This document shows positions 12,301 to 23,596 of a stretch of DNA of 64,000 nucleotides, piece by piece (the stretch's first letter is position 1; every line of letters begins with the position of its first letter). Below the pieces are notes generated by a model that worked only from the letters and a program-made list of their open reading frames with translations, made no database searches and had not been told where the DNA came from. Origin of the DNA: Phallus indusiatus (Eukaryota > Basidiomycota > Agaricomycetes > Phallales > Phallaceae); assembly GCA_027605045.1 (NCBI GenBank), contig JAQFWX010000004.1, positions 1,054,001-1,118,000 on the forward strand. The letters run 5' to 3'. The translations under genes and the position numbers were made by a program.

Positions 12301-12537
12301 ATGTTCAATGATGATCTAAATCTTGATCAATGCCAACGATTAATCTTCCATTTGTCAAGGACTGTGTGGCCCTTCATGTGTGCACACGGAAGGTGAGTCA
12401 TTCAATTGATTGTGACGAATTTGCGCTCATCGCCTTTCAATAGGCCCTCTTTGATTCCTTTGACAAGTGTGGAGCTGGAAAACGCCATGAAAAACAAACC
12501 GATAAATTGGAGTAGGCTAGAATTCCTACGCTCATGA
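9366..12537 (+). CDS. MLH3: DNA mismatch repair / meiotic crossover endonuclease MLH3
   Basis: A MutL-family ATPase; with MLH1 it forms MutL-gamma, which resolves double Holliday junctions into meiotic crossovers. The GHKL ATPase begins near the start: IIHELVQNSLDANAS (motif I), WVRDNGHGIDKTDM (motif II), then STLGFRGEAL (motif III). The C-terminal endonuclease has the metal-binding motif LVLVDQHAADERVRVE. Splicing near 12240-12296 rebuilds NSKACRGAIMFNDDLNLDQC, and a last intron joins PFMCAHGRP to SLIPL, both hallmarks of MLH3 and PMS1 endonuclease sites. The N terminus (ARLPQSSRTFLRSTTILTS) fits MLH3 rather than MLH1 or PMS1. It has many short introns. The start is ATG 9366 and the stop TGA is at 12535-12537. 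The central linker is poorly conserved, so exon borders there are less sure. Confidence 0.9.
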
Positions 12538-12600
12538 CATCACGGGACCGCTCGGTCATGGCAGTCGATGACGTCATCACGCTGTGACTCATATATAAAG
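12535..12600 (+). promoter_or_regulatory. bZIP-site cluster and TATA box upstream of RTC3-like gene
   Basis: Within 66 bases there are TGACATCA (12535-12542), the palindromic CRE-type GATGACGTCATC (12567-12578), an AP-1/Gcn4-type TGACTCA (12585-12591) and a TATA box ATATATAAAG (12591-12600). The RTC3-like ATG is at 12679. The spacing suits a stress-inducible bZIP-driven promoter. Factor identity is inference. Confidence 0.6.
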
Positions 12601-12678
12601 CTGCTGATTCCAAGCTGATTCTCTCATTCCCTTGTTACTCATTGTATCTCATACAAGACTATAAGCTACTCTTTCAAT

Positions 12679-13355
12679 ATGGCCCCTCAATTTCACAAAC
12701 TCGTGTACAAACCAGACACTCAAAGTAGTGAAGAATTCGTGATGATCGTCGACGGTGAAGAGGTACGTTGACCTCTCTCTATGCTGCGCCGCCTTCAAAA
12801 TATCTGAGCGTCGTTTTCTTTGAATAGTTCCAAAAGTGGAAAGATGGAGGTATGATTTACGTCTCATCATCAAGGTTGTCGTGTGACTGACATATGTTTT
12901 TTGTGATGTTTATTAGACACGTGAGTGTGCCCTTAGTGTTTCGGCTAGGCCCGCTAACCTATCTTCCTATTCGCAAGATCCATTCCCGTGTCCCAAATAG
13001 TCGATTGTATGCTTTTTCTTTGTCACATGTGCGGATCTTACCGCCGGACGACTGATGCTTGGCCTCTCAGCTTTCGACGTTTTCCACAGTACACAGGGCA
13101 ACCAGGGTAAATTGGGAAAAGCTTCGAATCAACAGTTAGAGAATGTATTTGGCTCCACCAAAGAGGATGATGTTGCGCTGTTCATGTTGAAGAATGGAAC
13201 ATTGTTAGGAAAGACGGAGATGGCAGGTCGTGGAATGGACAAGCTCCGGTAAGTCCCCTTCAAAAACAGGGTCGGACAACTCGCTTATGGGTCGAGTCAG
13301 ATACGGTCAAATGCTGGACACCCGGGGATCGGGTGGCGGTTTGCGTGGTGTATAG
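12679..13355 (+). CDS. RTC3: SBDS N-terminal-domain protein, RTC3 family
   Basis: A single-domain protein like yeast Rtc3 (Hgi1), related to the N-terminal domain of the ribosome-maturation factor SBDS and linked to RNA metabolism and stress. Family landmarks are FHKLVYKPDTQSSEEFVMIV, SIPVSQIVDSFDVFHSTQG and LGKASNQQLENVFGSTKED, in that order. Reading frame is kept only if the bases at 12917-12920 (ACAC) form a four-base exon, giving WKDGDTSIPV. Near the 3' end CTCCGGTAAGT is a strong donor; splicing from it to the AG before 13310 gives the glycine-rich ending YGQMLDTRGSGGGLRGV with TAG at 13353-13355. Without that splice the frame stops at 13252. ATG 12679 follows a TATA box by about 80 bases. 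Confidence 0.85.
12917..12920 (+). other. Four-base microexon in RTC3-like gene
   Basis: The four bases ACAC are preceded by TATTAG and followed by GTGAGT. Including them turns phase 1 into the phase needed by the next exon and yields G-D-T-S-I-P. Skipping them leads to a stop after seven codons. No expression data were available. Confidence 0.65.
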
Positions 13356-13523
13356 AATATATTCTGCTAGTCTGCGTTTTCACCTCAAGTGACACAATTT
13401 AACCCCCGCATTGTACAATTAGTCTTCGAATCATGATTACAACATATTCCCAACGCGTTATGTCACAGCGTGACGTTCGTGATTCGCATCCATCGTTTGA
13501 TCTTCGCTTTCAACAGTACACAC

Positions 13524-15514
13524 ATGCCTGTTCGTGCTCCTTCAGTCAAAGAAAGTGTTCCGCCGCAATCTTCGCGCGCAAACAGTCCGCCTGATGATGA
13601 AGTAGATGAGGTATATTTTTGAATGCCTTTTAATTGAGTTAAACTTTTCCTGCGAAATTTAATGCAGACGGCGTTTTTTGATCTTGTGGATGAACTTCAA
13701 CAACATGTGAACGTGATTTATCAAGAAGTCTTCATGGCTTTCTCACTTTTCTCAGGGTATCAATGTTCAAGACATTACCAAACTCAAGGTAGATTCAAAC
13801 GTTAGTAATGCATAATTTCTGATGTTGGTCGTGTGTGGTCAGTCCGCTGGAATCAACACCATATCTGGTGTAAGGATGTGCTCTAGGCGTCAACTCCTGA
13901 AAATCAAAGTGAGTTGAAGTAGTCAATATCTCTTGTGGAATGGTTAGGTTTTTTACGGCGCATATAAGGGGCTCTCCGAAGCGAAAGTTGAAAAAATCAA
14001 GGTCTGTTAAGTATTGATGTATGCTTATAAACTTCCTTCCCATGAGACATATAATACACTAGGATGCAGTACAAAAGACTTTAGTAGGCCAATTTCATAT
14101 GCAAGTTTGACTACTAATTAGCTTTTTAGGGATCTTCTTTTGCTACTGGGCTGGAAGTCCAGGACAAACGTCACACTGTACAATTTATTAGTACCGGGAG
14201 TAAAGCAGTCGATGGAATTTTGGGAGGTATAACCCATATGCACTTAGATTTCTCATCTCAGCATTTTAGGTGGTTTTCAAACCCAATCCATTAGCGAAGG
14301 TTCGCCTACTCGTATTCTGTACAAAAAATCGATAACTCTAAACTTCTTTCGTCTTCGTTAGTATACGGAGAGTTCAGAACCGGAAAAACTCAGCTAGCGC
14401 ATACAATGAGCGTCATCACACAACTGCCTTCAGACATGGGTGGTGCTGAGGGAAAGGTATCTACCCACCTGAATGATCTGCTTGAACTCTTAGGCTAACC
14501 TGTTCAGGTAGCATATATAGACACAGAAGGTCTAGACGATTTAATTCGGCTCAAGGGACTTGACTAACCTTCTTCTTAGGCACTTTCAGACCCGAGCGCA
14601 TCCGTGCCATCGCGGAGCGATTTAGCCTTAACGCGGACGAGGCGTTGAACAATATACTACATGGTTTGAACCTATCATTTTGATCCTTGTATGCTCTGAG
14701 ACTATTACCTTTTTAGCAAGAGCATTCAATTCCGAACACCAGGTACGCCGCCACTTATATGTATTTTCGTTTCAGGAGGCTAATAATAGCTTAGCATGAA
14801 CTATTGGAGGAATTGAGCGGTCGCTTTGCGCAGGATCGGTTCAAATTACTGGTATGTGACAGTCAAATTGACTTTCTTTCGTCATAAATCTCCCTTCTCC
14901 AGATTGTTGATAGTGTAATGGCACTGTTTCGTACCGATTTCTCTGGACGGGGTGAGCTTAGTGAACGCCAGCAAAAGGTTGGGCTTGTTACAAATGATGT
15001 TTCTCCAAAGTGGTCCTGAAACTTTTTTCAGCTAGCACAGGTATTTAATGACATTATCGGCGTTAGGATTGATTAACCATGTTGGTAGCATTTACAAAAA
15101 CTGACGCGTATGGCTGAAGAATACAATGTGAGTAGAAGTTTAACATGCGACCCGAAGTCTCTGACGAGCGCGAGCTCAGGTGGCAGTTCTCTTGACAAAC
15201 CAAGTTCAGTGTAAGCAACCTTGCTCGTTGACTTGACCTATTATGAAAGATCCATATAGCCGACCCTGGGGCAACTTTGAGTTTCGCGCCCGGAGGAGCT
15301 ATGAAACCTATTGGAGGACACATTTTATCGCATGCATCAACAACAAGAATGGCGCTTCGCAAAGGTTTGAGATTATTTCAAATCGAAGTGATCATGCACT
15401 GAGATTTGCCTAGGAAGAGCGGAAGAACGTGTAGCCAAATTGGTGGACAGTCCCGATCGCCCGGAAAGTGAGGCATCGTACAAACTGGATGACGGTGGTT
15501 GGTCAGATATCTAA
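13524..15514 (+). CDS. DMC1: Meiotic recombinase DMC1 (RecA/RAD51 family)
   Basis: An ATP-dependent strand-exchange protein acting only in meiosis. The N-terminal helix-hairpin-helix region includes [11 protein letters not shown] and [11 protein letters not shown]. The RecA core follows: [19 protein letters not shown], Walker [37 protein letters not shown], Walker [13 protein letters not shown], then [17 protein letters not shown] and LLTNQVQADPG. The [12 protein letters not shown] and [10 protein letters not shown] endings complete it. DMC1 rather than RAD51 is favoured by the STGS and [12 protein letters not shown] wording and the ending [10 protein letters not shown]. The gene is very intron-dense, with exons of 26 bases (14717-14742) and nine bases (15032-15040). 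The start is ATG 13524 and the stop TAA is at 15512-15514. Confidence 0.93.
15032..15040 (+). other. Nine-base microexon in DMC1
   Basis: CTAGCACAG, coding LAQ, sits between TTTTTTCAG and GTATTT. It links SERQQK to [13 protein letters not shown] in frame, as the family requires. Confidence 0.8.
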
Positions 15515-15881
15515 TGGAAGAGTTGGGTTGCTCTATGCAGAAATTTTCGACGTGGTCTCAGGTTCATGCTATTATTAAAAGTTGGATCGTAAATATGTGA
15601 TCTGGAAAGCAAGTGATAATTAATACAAATAGGTAATTGATACATCCTAGTACGTGTAGCGGAAATTATAAAAATGTGAAAGCAAATTTTGACCCTCCTT
15701 GCATTGATTATGTTTCTTGATTATAAGGCGTTACGTCTACATGTGCATTTGCATTCGTTTTGAGATCTCGTTTCGTGAAAACCGATTAGACCGTAACTTA
15801 GTGAGCCGTAACTAGTACCTCGTAAAGGAAGTACAAAACACCTGGGGAGCCTCATGAAGCACATATTAAAGGCGATGCAGC
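15515..15881. other. Convergent 3' intergenic region after DMC1
   Basis: An AT-rich stretch between the stop codons of DMC1 and the coiled-coil gene on the other strand. I see no ORF, repeat or RNA gene in it; it should hold both 3' untranslated regions. Confidence 0.5.
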
Positions 15882-16773
15882 TTACTCACTAATGAAAGAA
15901 ACAGCTTCAAAAGTCAAGATTGAGATAAATATGCTTCGAGCGTGAGATTTTGAAGGAGTTCCGTTCATCTTCGCAAGAACACCATGATTTCTCCCGTTTG
16001 TGATTTTGGCACTTTCACGTTTCTCTGTTTGAACGGAACGGGACAGCCACACGGGCTGATCTTGAAGCCTTAGCATATACCGTCTCTCTAATCGTTCCAT
16101 CTCACGTGTCATCCAACATAGAAAGACTGGAGTAACTGCATGGCACCGTGAAATGTTGGCTGAGGTGGTTGGAATACCAGTAGATGAAGCTCTCGGAGTC
16201 TGTTCAAGCTTCTGATGCTGTACGGGCTTATTCCTACCCTTCTTTGAATGCGCTTGAATGAATAGCGAAATATCAAATGCGATGCACTTGAGATGAAAAA
16301 CAGCGATCACGGCTAAAAGGGCTTGTCTATGACATTCATACTCTTCGACAAGCTGATCTAAATCTCTTTGAGTCGCGTTCACTAAAGCTTCTTCAAACCG
16401 AGTCTTGTCCCGTTCGAATTGTCTTTGCAGCTGTTCCTTCCGTCCAGTCATATACTGGTTCCAACAGGTCTTTTCATCAAGAAACCTCTTTTGCTTCGCC
16501 TCGAGTTCTTTTTCTCGTTGCTGCAAAGTCTTGTCTCTGTCGTTCAATTCTTTCATGAGCTCCTCAGATATAACTGTAGTGACGTTCGAATCTGAGACTG
16601 AGCATTGCAGCGCTGGCTTGCTAGTGTTCGGTGCGTTTGAACTAGCCAGGAACCGACTTCTCGTATCCTATGATATAAAGAACCAGTAAATAACCGTCTT
16701 ACGATTTTAAAATTATGGTTCATACCGTTCTTTCCCATATTCGTTTATTACCATCCATCACTCGGTAAAACAT
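15882..16773 (-). CDS. Coiled-coil protein of unknown function
   Basis: The start is taken at ATG 16773 (MFYRVMDGNKRIWERT), followed by an intron and then the exon DTRSRFLASSNAPNTSK. Residues from about 60 to 125 form a charged coiled coil (MKELNDRDKTLQQREKELEA, then RKEQLQRQFERDKTRFEEAL). The C-terminal half is basic and low in recognisable motifs, and the reading frame ends at 15882. A hydrophobic run AVFHLKCIAFDISLF may be a retained intron or genuine. I do not recognise the family. The gene lies between DMC1 and RCF2 with no evident functional link. Confidence 0.5.
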
Positions 16774-17060
16774 GGCTTGAAACCTCGTTGTGGCATTGAG
16801 AATGGGAGCCGGAAGAAAGTATTATAAATCTTAGACAGTTGGGAGATTCCGAAAGGCCGCTTGACGTGATTGCTTCCGAAAGGAAGGTGACCAGAAGTGA
16901 ATGCTTAATCGAGAACAAGGACAATGTAACCTGCTGTGTGAGAATAATAATTTTCTATACATTATATGTAAAAATATCTTTTAGACGTGCGAAGACGCAA
17001 GATGCCGTGTTCTATATACGATGATATGTCGGTTCAATGCGGGTCGGTGCAATGAGCTCA

Positions 17061-17937
17061 TCAGTTGTCTTTATTTTGTTCTGCAGCGACCTGAACATAA
17101 TTAAGTAAAACTGCACGAACAAATTTCATTCAGAAAAAAAACGTACAGCGATGGCCCATGAGTGGTCGGGTTTTACATGAGGGTGGTAAATATCTACGTT
17201 TTTACGTGATTGACTGCTCAGCACGGCTGAAGCAATAACTACGCCTAGTGTTAATCCTTGGGCCTACGAAATATTCGTTGAGTAATCTTTTACTCTTAAG
17301 GACTGAGATCTACACTCACCCACATACGAGCCTGGACAATCTTTGACACAATATGGTGAGGCGGTGAATAGAGGTAATAAATGCAATACATACCTTTTGA
17401 GAGAATGTTTGGTGAGGATCACGCATAATGATACCAAACGAGCCAACCATGGATGTTGCCCATGAGCCGAGAATAATACCCCACTTATGTCGGGAACCCC
17501 AGTCTTTTATCTTGTCGTTTGTACTTAAAGACTCCCAATGAAGTTGTTCGGCTGTCTTTATCATATCCATCTCTTGTTTACCAATTCCCGTCCTGTGAAA
17601 ATATGAATACTGAATGAGTTTAAGAGCCAACAAGGTACTATACCATTGAGAACGCTCAAACGCATGACTCGCTTGTTCGGCACAAATGACAAATGATGGT
17701 ACAACAACTGAGACAACTCCAAGGGCTTTGATTGAAGGAGGAAGAGAGCGGTAATATGGCCACCGTCTATGAGCGACATATGAGACGGGGAGGGCCACTG
17801 CTAAACCGCCAAAAAAGCCTTTAGCACCACCAACCATCGTGGCGTGTTGCTGGCCTTTCATTTCTTCTTCGGTGAGTATCTAAAAGAGTTGTGAGTGAAT
17901 AGTCAAGATTTGTGCCATAAAATTCACCCACCTTCAT
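17061..17937 (-). CDS. RCF2: Respiratory supercomplex factor 2 (HIG1 domain)
   Basis: A mitochondrial inner-membrane protein that helps assemble and tune cytochrome c oxidase and the III-IV supercomplex. The spliced product starts MKILTEEEMKGQQHATMVGG, matching yeast Rcf2 (MKILTQDEIEAH). Two N-terminal hydrophobic segments follow (GGAKGFFGGLAVALPVSYVA and ALGVVSVVVPSFVICAEQA). The HIG1 domain follows: WESLSTNDKIKDWGSRHKWG, ILGSWATSMVGSFGIIMRD and QKIVQARMWAQGLTLGVVIA. The tail reads HPHVKPDHSWAIAVAAEQ and ends at TGA 17061-17063. The first coding exon holds only ATG AAG (17932-17937), followed by a GTGGGT donor. Confidence 0.9.
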
Positions 17938-18350
17938 GATAAGATGGTATGTAAAGTGTGATGGAGCCTAGTTCTCGAGCGAGAGTGTCGCTTTTCTATG
18001 TTGCCAGTTCACCGAACCGGCGTGACATCAATGGTAAGGAGCGGATAATCACGGATCCAAATCCGTGTCGGCGAGGCTCCCACCCAATGACAGTTCATAG
18101 CGATGACGGGGTCATTTTGAGCATTACAAAGATTATAGAAATTCCGAACGGCTGGCCGAAAACAGATCACAGAATTAAAACCCGATTGTTGTTCCATTTG
18201 TTGGCCCAATCGTTGCCCATTAACAAGGGACCAATGGACAAAACATGTGGATGACAAATGCCTGGTTGTGACGCGGGACCAGAAACAAGAACTGCCAGTT
18301 TTGGCGCCCATGCAGCAAGGCTTTGATTCGACTTTCTCAGTGCCCCTCTC
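17938..18350. other. Divergent promoter region RCF2 / FG nucleoporin
   Basis: The 413 bases between two outward-facing start codons. Short open frames on both strands look like chance. No TATA box or clear repeat was noticed. Confidence 0.45.
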
Positions 18351-21300
18351 ATGGAGGCGAACTACATCCCCCGAATTTTCGATGGTGATGTGGATTTGCT
18401 TGGCTTAAAGAAGGCAGATTCTTCTTCCAAATGGAATGCCATTCACAAGGCCGCGCAAAATCCGGGATCCGAAATCGTACATACCCAAAGCAGCGTCGGT
18501 TCTCTCTTCAGGATTACATGGATCCTGGGGATCGTGCTGGGACTAGCATGGATCATGAGAAATGGACGATCTGTACTTAACCAGTGGCAGCAGAACATGT
18601 ATAGACGGTATGTTGGTATCTCTCAATTTCTGACTTCAGTTACTCATTCATGGTTCAGTGCGAATCGCAGAAGACACGGTATTCCAGACAGCGATAATAG
18701 ACCATTCAATGTTGCATACGCTGCCGCTGCCCTTGCAAAGAAGGAAAAGCAGCGTATGGAACGGGAGAAGGCCAGAGCCCAACTCGCAAACGACTCGGGG
18801 AAGAGTTCAACCTCTTCACTTCACTTTCGTCAGCCAGTGCGTTCGGGTAAGTGCATGATCCCCGCTTTTATTCATTTCATCTTTTTTTCTGACAACATAT
18901 CAAAGCCCAAACTACTCCCGGTATTTCCAGTATACGAAACCAGGAGCCGCAAGGATTGAATATGTATTATCCTGCCAAGTAAAGTCCCATTTTCCGTCCC
19001 CTCTCATATAAAAGCTGATCAAATATAGTCGTCCCGTGTTACCTGGCGGATACCCAATTGATAATCAGGAACCTTACCAAACACGCTTTATCCAGTCGAG
19101 TGTTGGGTCCGTTGGAGAGCGACGTTCAGGTTACCCCGTGCGATTCAAGTCCCAGGGAGAACATGACCCTGCAAAAGTGAAAGGGGATCGAGATATCGGA
19201 TTTCCAGGCAAACATACTCCCAGACGTGGGGCTGCTCAGGTGTCTAACCGTGGTTACAAACGTCAGGTCAATGACGAGGACAATTGGGAGGCCTCTCTCG
19301 ACAAGCGCGCGCGTATGGAAGCAACGTCTGACGAGATGGACGTGGAGGAGATTTCCGCTCCCGTCGACTTAGAACCCAATAAGGGTATCAAACGCGACAG
19401 AGAAGATCTGGAGTCTACTCCCGATAGTGGCGCTGACGAGACTGACGAATCACCTCAACCACGCCGTATACGTCAACGAAGAGAGCCTGCGGAGAAGAAG
19501 GAAGTTCGCGACGAGGCTAATAAGGCGCACAAACGTAGACATTCTCTCGAGGAGTCTACAGCTAGTGAAGGAAAAGAGAAACCTGATGCCCACGTTTCGA
19601 AGCAGAGGAGAAAAGTTGTTTTGGGACATGATACCACTGAATCGGAAGCCGAGGATGTGAAGGATTATTCCGAAGACCCTGCATGCATTGGCCGAAAAGT
19701 TGGAGAGGTTTGGGAGGTAAATGGGCAGACTTTCAAGGTTGGCCTAAACGGAGAGCGCCTCCGCCAAGTTTTAGTTAAGCAACGTCGGAGTAAATTTCCT
19801 ATGGTAGGTTGCCACCATCTGTTTTCACGAATTGAATTATTCATGGTTCGCGCTAGCCAAGAGATAGCATTCACTCGGATGTTAAAGCAGATATGGAAGT
19901 ATTTGTGGAAAAATGGTTGAACGATAAAGAGTACAAGGAGGCTAAGGATAGTCTTGATCTTGCATGGCAGAACTCGCCTTCTTCCACGCCGACCAGTGGA
20001 ACAATGGAACTTCGTCAGTCAACAGGAAAACGCTTACTCTGGGACGGACCCCCGAAAAGCCCAGTCAAAGGTCGTAAATCAATGCTTGCAGCTCCAGTTC
20101 AGAATCCTTTTGATTTGGTCTTGTCGAATGCTAGCCGTCGTGCTTCTTCTGTGCATACGCTTACCAGTCATACGGGAGAAAATCCTCAACTTAGAGCATC
20201 TAGGTCATTTTCTAAATGGGAGAAGCAAGATCTTGAGGCATTGTCTTTGAAGAAGATGCGAGACCGAATGGAGAAAGAGAAAGAAGCCCAGAAGCCCGCT
20301 CAGTCTACGGATAAGAAGGATGAAAAGTTAACTTTTCCGACGATACCGTCCAGTGTCACGTCTACTCTTCCTTCGGCGACTGACAAACAGACTAAACCTA
20401 CTGTCTCGTTTGCTCCGACCCCTGCCATTATGCCTCCTACCCCAGCTATACCTCCTACTTCTGCCGCCCCAACACCTGCTCCCGGGAACATCTTTGCCAA
20501 ACCTGCACCTTCGTCTGCGACGGCTGCCGAGCCTAAACCCTTCCCCGGTACCACTTCTACAGTTACTTCGCCCTTCCCGCCCAGTAATGTCGGCTCGGGA
20601 GCACCCAAACCCAGTACACCTACACCGTCCATGTTCAACTTTGGTACTACGACACAATCTCCGGCCACTGCTCTAACAGCTACTCCAGGAACTACGGGGG
20701 CTACTTCTCCTTTCACTGCTCCGACAGCAGCTCCTGCCCAAAGTAATAAGTCAGGACCACCCAGTTCTATGTTCAATTTTGGACCATCCACACCAATTGG
20801 ATCCGCTCCCGCGAAGCCAACCAATGTTCCGTCTGCATCTACTGGTCTAAACACTGCTGGCGCCACTCCTACTGCTGGATTCGCTCCGACTAATACTCAG
20901 AAATCATTCCCCTTCCCGCCTCCTTCAAAAGGAGAACCTGCTCAAACTCAACCCAAAGCTGCTCCTACTCCTTCCATGAGCTTTAACTTCAGCTCGCCGG
21001 CGCCAAGTAGCTCGGAAGCCCAAAGAAATATATTTAATAACTCACCGAAGCCCGCAAACGAGCCTACTTCAGTTGCTGCAGCATCTTCTGCACCTACTAC
21101 ACCAGCTCCCCCTACGAATGCTACTGGGGCTACGAATCCTCCTCAATTGAATTTTGGATTGGCCTCGCCATTCCAACAGCCAACTTCGGGGCCTTTCGCG
21201 TCGAACAAACCTGTTGCCAGTACTGCACCGGTACCCCCTTCCTCTGCTTTTGCTCCTACGCCTGCTCCTACAAAGCCCACTGAAAGTCAGAGTTCGAGCT

Positions 21301-22529
21301 CTTTGTTTGGTCGCTTAGGACCCCAAGCGTCGTCCACTCAATCTATGAGTCCAACGCCGTCCTTTAGCGGATTCAGCTCACAGGCCTCTCAATCTGATCA
21401 GACACAAGCTAAGCCTTCATTCAACTTCGGAGCCAAACAACCTTCCGAAACTGCTAAACCTGCTATCCCTAATTTCTTTGCTTCTCCTGCATCAAGTACT
21501 GAACAACCAAAGGCTACAGCCAATGAACCTCAGAAGTCTGTATTCGGCAGTCCCTCGAGCTCCAAATCTATCTTCGGTGCACCCCCTCCCACAGGTCAAA
21601 ATCTATTTGGTACTCCTACTACTCCAGAACCGACCAAAAATGCTTTTGGACAACCTTCTCAACCGAACCTCTTTGGCTCAAACCCTGCTTCAAACCCTGC
21701 ATTCGGTTCTCCTTCACAGCCGATTCCCGCACCTGCACAGTCATCCGAGTCAAAGAATATTTTCGGCCAGACGCCTGAAGTTAAAAGCGCCTTTGGACAA
21801 ACGACACAGGTTCCCAGCGCAAGCGCGACCAGCCAACCCAAGTTCACATTCGGACAACCGCCCGAAACAAAGAGCGCGTTTACTCAGCCTAATCCTTTCG
21901 CAAACGTGCCGTCAACAGAAACGCCCAAGTCCTCGTCAGCTTCTGAGCCAACAAAAAACATATTTGGTCAGGCTGCAACCTCAAGTACGGATACTACGAA
22001 AAGTTCATTTGGCCAAGGGGCCGCAGCAGGTGCACCAAAAAATGTATTTGGACAACCTTCCGGATCCGTATTCGGTCAGCCATCCACATTCGGTTCAACT
22101 TCATCCTTTGGGAATACAAGCGCTAGTAACAGTAGCAACACGCTCAGCTCCTCAAGTAGTACCTCGAATCTACCGGCAGCTGGTAGCACGGGGTTCGGTT
22201 TCGCCGCACCTAGTTCATTCGCTGGTTTCGGTAATGCCGCTTCTGGGAACAAACCGAACGTATTTGATCAACCAAAGCCTTCGGAGAATCCTACTTCTTC
22301 TACGAAACCGACGTCAGTTTTTGGGCAAACATCCGCGTTCGGTTCTTTCCCTGCTTCAACATCTGCATTTGGATCAAGCAATACCCTAGCTTCTGGATCA
22401 CCCAATCAATCCTCCGATTCGACTGCAGCTAATAACACATCAGCACAACCAGGTGCATTTTCGTCGACCACGCAATCTACTCCTTCGACTCCTCAATTCA
22501 ATTTCAATTTCAATACTCAAGCTAAGTAA
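18351..22529 (+). CDS. FG-repeat nucleoporin with predicted N-terminal membrane helix
   Basis: Domain order: a short N terminus, a hydrophobic helix at about residues 52-70 (SLFRITWILGIVLGLAWIM), a conserved-looking box RRRHGIPDSDNRPFNVAYAA, a charged and basic middle region rich in KR clusters (KRARMEAT, RRIRQRREPAEKK), a segment EVFVEKWLNDKEYKEAKDS, then a long Ser/Thr/Pro/Ala-rich C-terminal half with many FG, SAFG, IFGQ and NIFG repeats, ending FNFNTQAK. Such repeats build the nuclear pore permeability barrier. Introns near 18609, 18846, 18979 and 19804 join in frame, which ties the helix exon to the FG exon as one gene. The layout resembles vertebrate POM121 (helix, basic region, FG tail), but homology is not shown. 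It could also be a fungal Nup1/Nup153-like protein with an amphipathic anchor. Confidence 0.8.
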
Positions 22530-23596
22530 AATAATAGAATCGATCATTGTATATATTCCGCATCCATTCATCCTGTAGCACGTAAATCATGTATATATCG
22601 TGGGGTCTGTTTGTGTTTGGAATTAATATAGTACCCCATGCTATGAGATACGAATTCAAATTCTTATTCTTGCATGTAACAAGTTACCAAAAAAAACCGG
22701 CTTCTGCCGGCTCCATTACTTTAATATTTAATATCCGCGCGCGGCCCACCGTGTTTCTTCTTTTCATGCCTTGTGCACGAAGATAAGTGACTCATTATTC
22801 TTTTGATCTTGTTTACTTTACCCTCCGGCGGTTTGAGGCCCACAGGGGCTTTGCTGCATCTAGCTTGATCATATACACATATGCGTCCAGTCGATTCTCA
22901 GTCATTAGTACTGAGTCTAACGACAGTCGATGCCTGTCCTTTTATCTTCTTTTTTGTTCGGGGTCATCTCATGCAATGACAACCGATTTTTTAAGGGCAT
23001 AAATATCAATGTGTCTGATAGACACAGGCTGTAGCCGGCCACAGTTTCCAAATCTACTTACCAAACCAAATGAATTTTTTTTTTGGAAAATACTTGCCCC
23101 TCTGGTACTTCCATGTATTATGTAGTCAAACTATCTTCAACATGTTTACCATATGCAAGTGTGTTTCCTAAAGTAAAAACAAGCAGAGCATACAGATGAA
23201 CCCATGTGATACTATCGCGCCTTATCCAATTACACCTGTGGCGAAAATCGTCCCTTTCTGAAATGTTATCCGAGAATTGGGAAGAGTACCGTTTGAACAT
23301 ACGATTCTCTCTTCTCATATTCGCGCACCTCCGGGCACTCAAATGAAGAGTTATGATGAAGCCAATTTATAGCCTCAGGAATTACCAGAATGCTACGAAT
23401 CCAAGGGAGAAGACAAGAAGAATGTGGAAGAGGTGTGAAGAATGTCGTGGATGTTGTACTACCTTGATTCTGTTCACGTAGATCTTGTTCTGTATATATC
23501 CACGGTAGGTCAACCGCGTGGAGTCTTATTGTAGATAACGTCTGAGTGGAACAGACACTTGTACACCTTGATCAAAACTTATATCGTTATCAAAAT
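22530..23596. other. Intergenic region downstream of the nucleoporin gene
   Basis: AT-rich, about 1 kb. A minus-strand open frame at 23118-23342 with one hydrophobic stretch, and the bases coding VPLRRYLQ near 23530, could be relics or exons of the neighbouring minus-strand gene. No RNA gene or repeat is evident. It should also contain the nucleoporin 3' untranslated region. Confidence 0.4.

Noticed and set aside
9366..12537. MLH1 or PMS1 as identity of the MutL protein
   Set aside because: The N terminus and the wording around DQHAADERVRVE and SKACRGAIMF fit MLH3; MLH1 lacks the endonuclease site.
13524..15514. RAD51 as identity of the recombinase
   Set aside because: The wording of the [16 protein letters not shown] and C-terminal segments fits DMC1 better.
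20300..20866. Long minus-strand open frame opposite the FG nucleoporin
   Set aside because: It mirrors the Pro/Ala/Thr-rich codons of the nucleoporin and has the Gly/Val bias expected of an antisense shadow.
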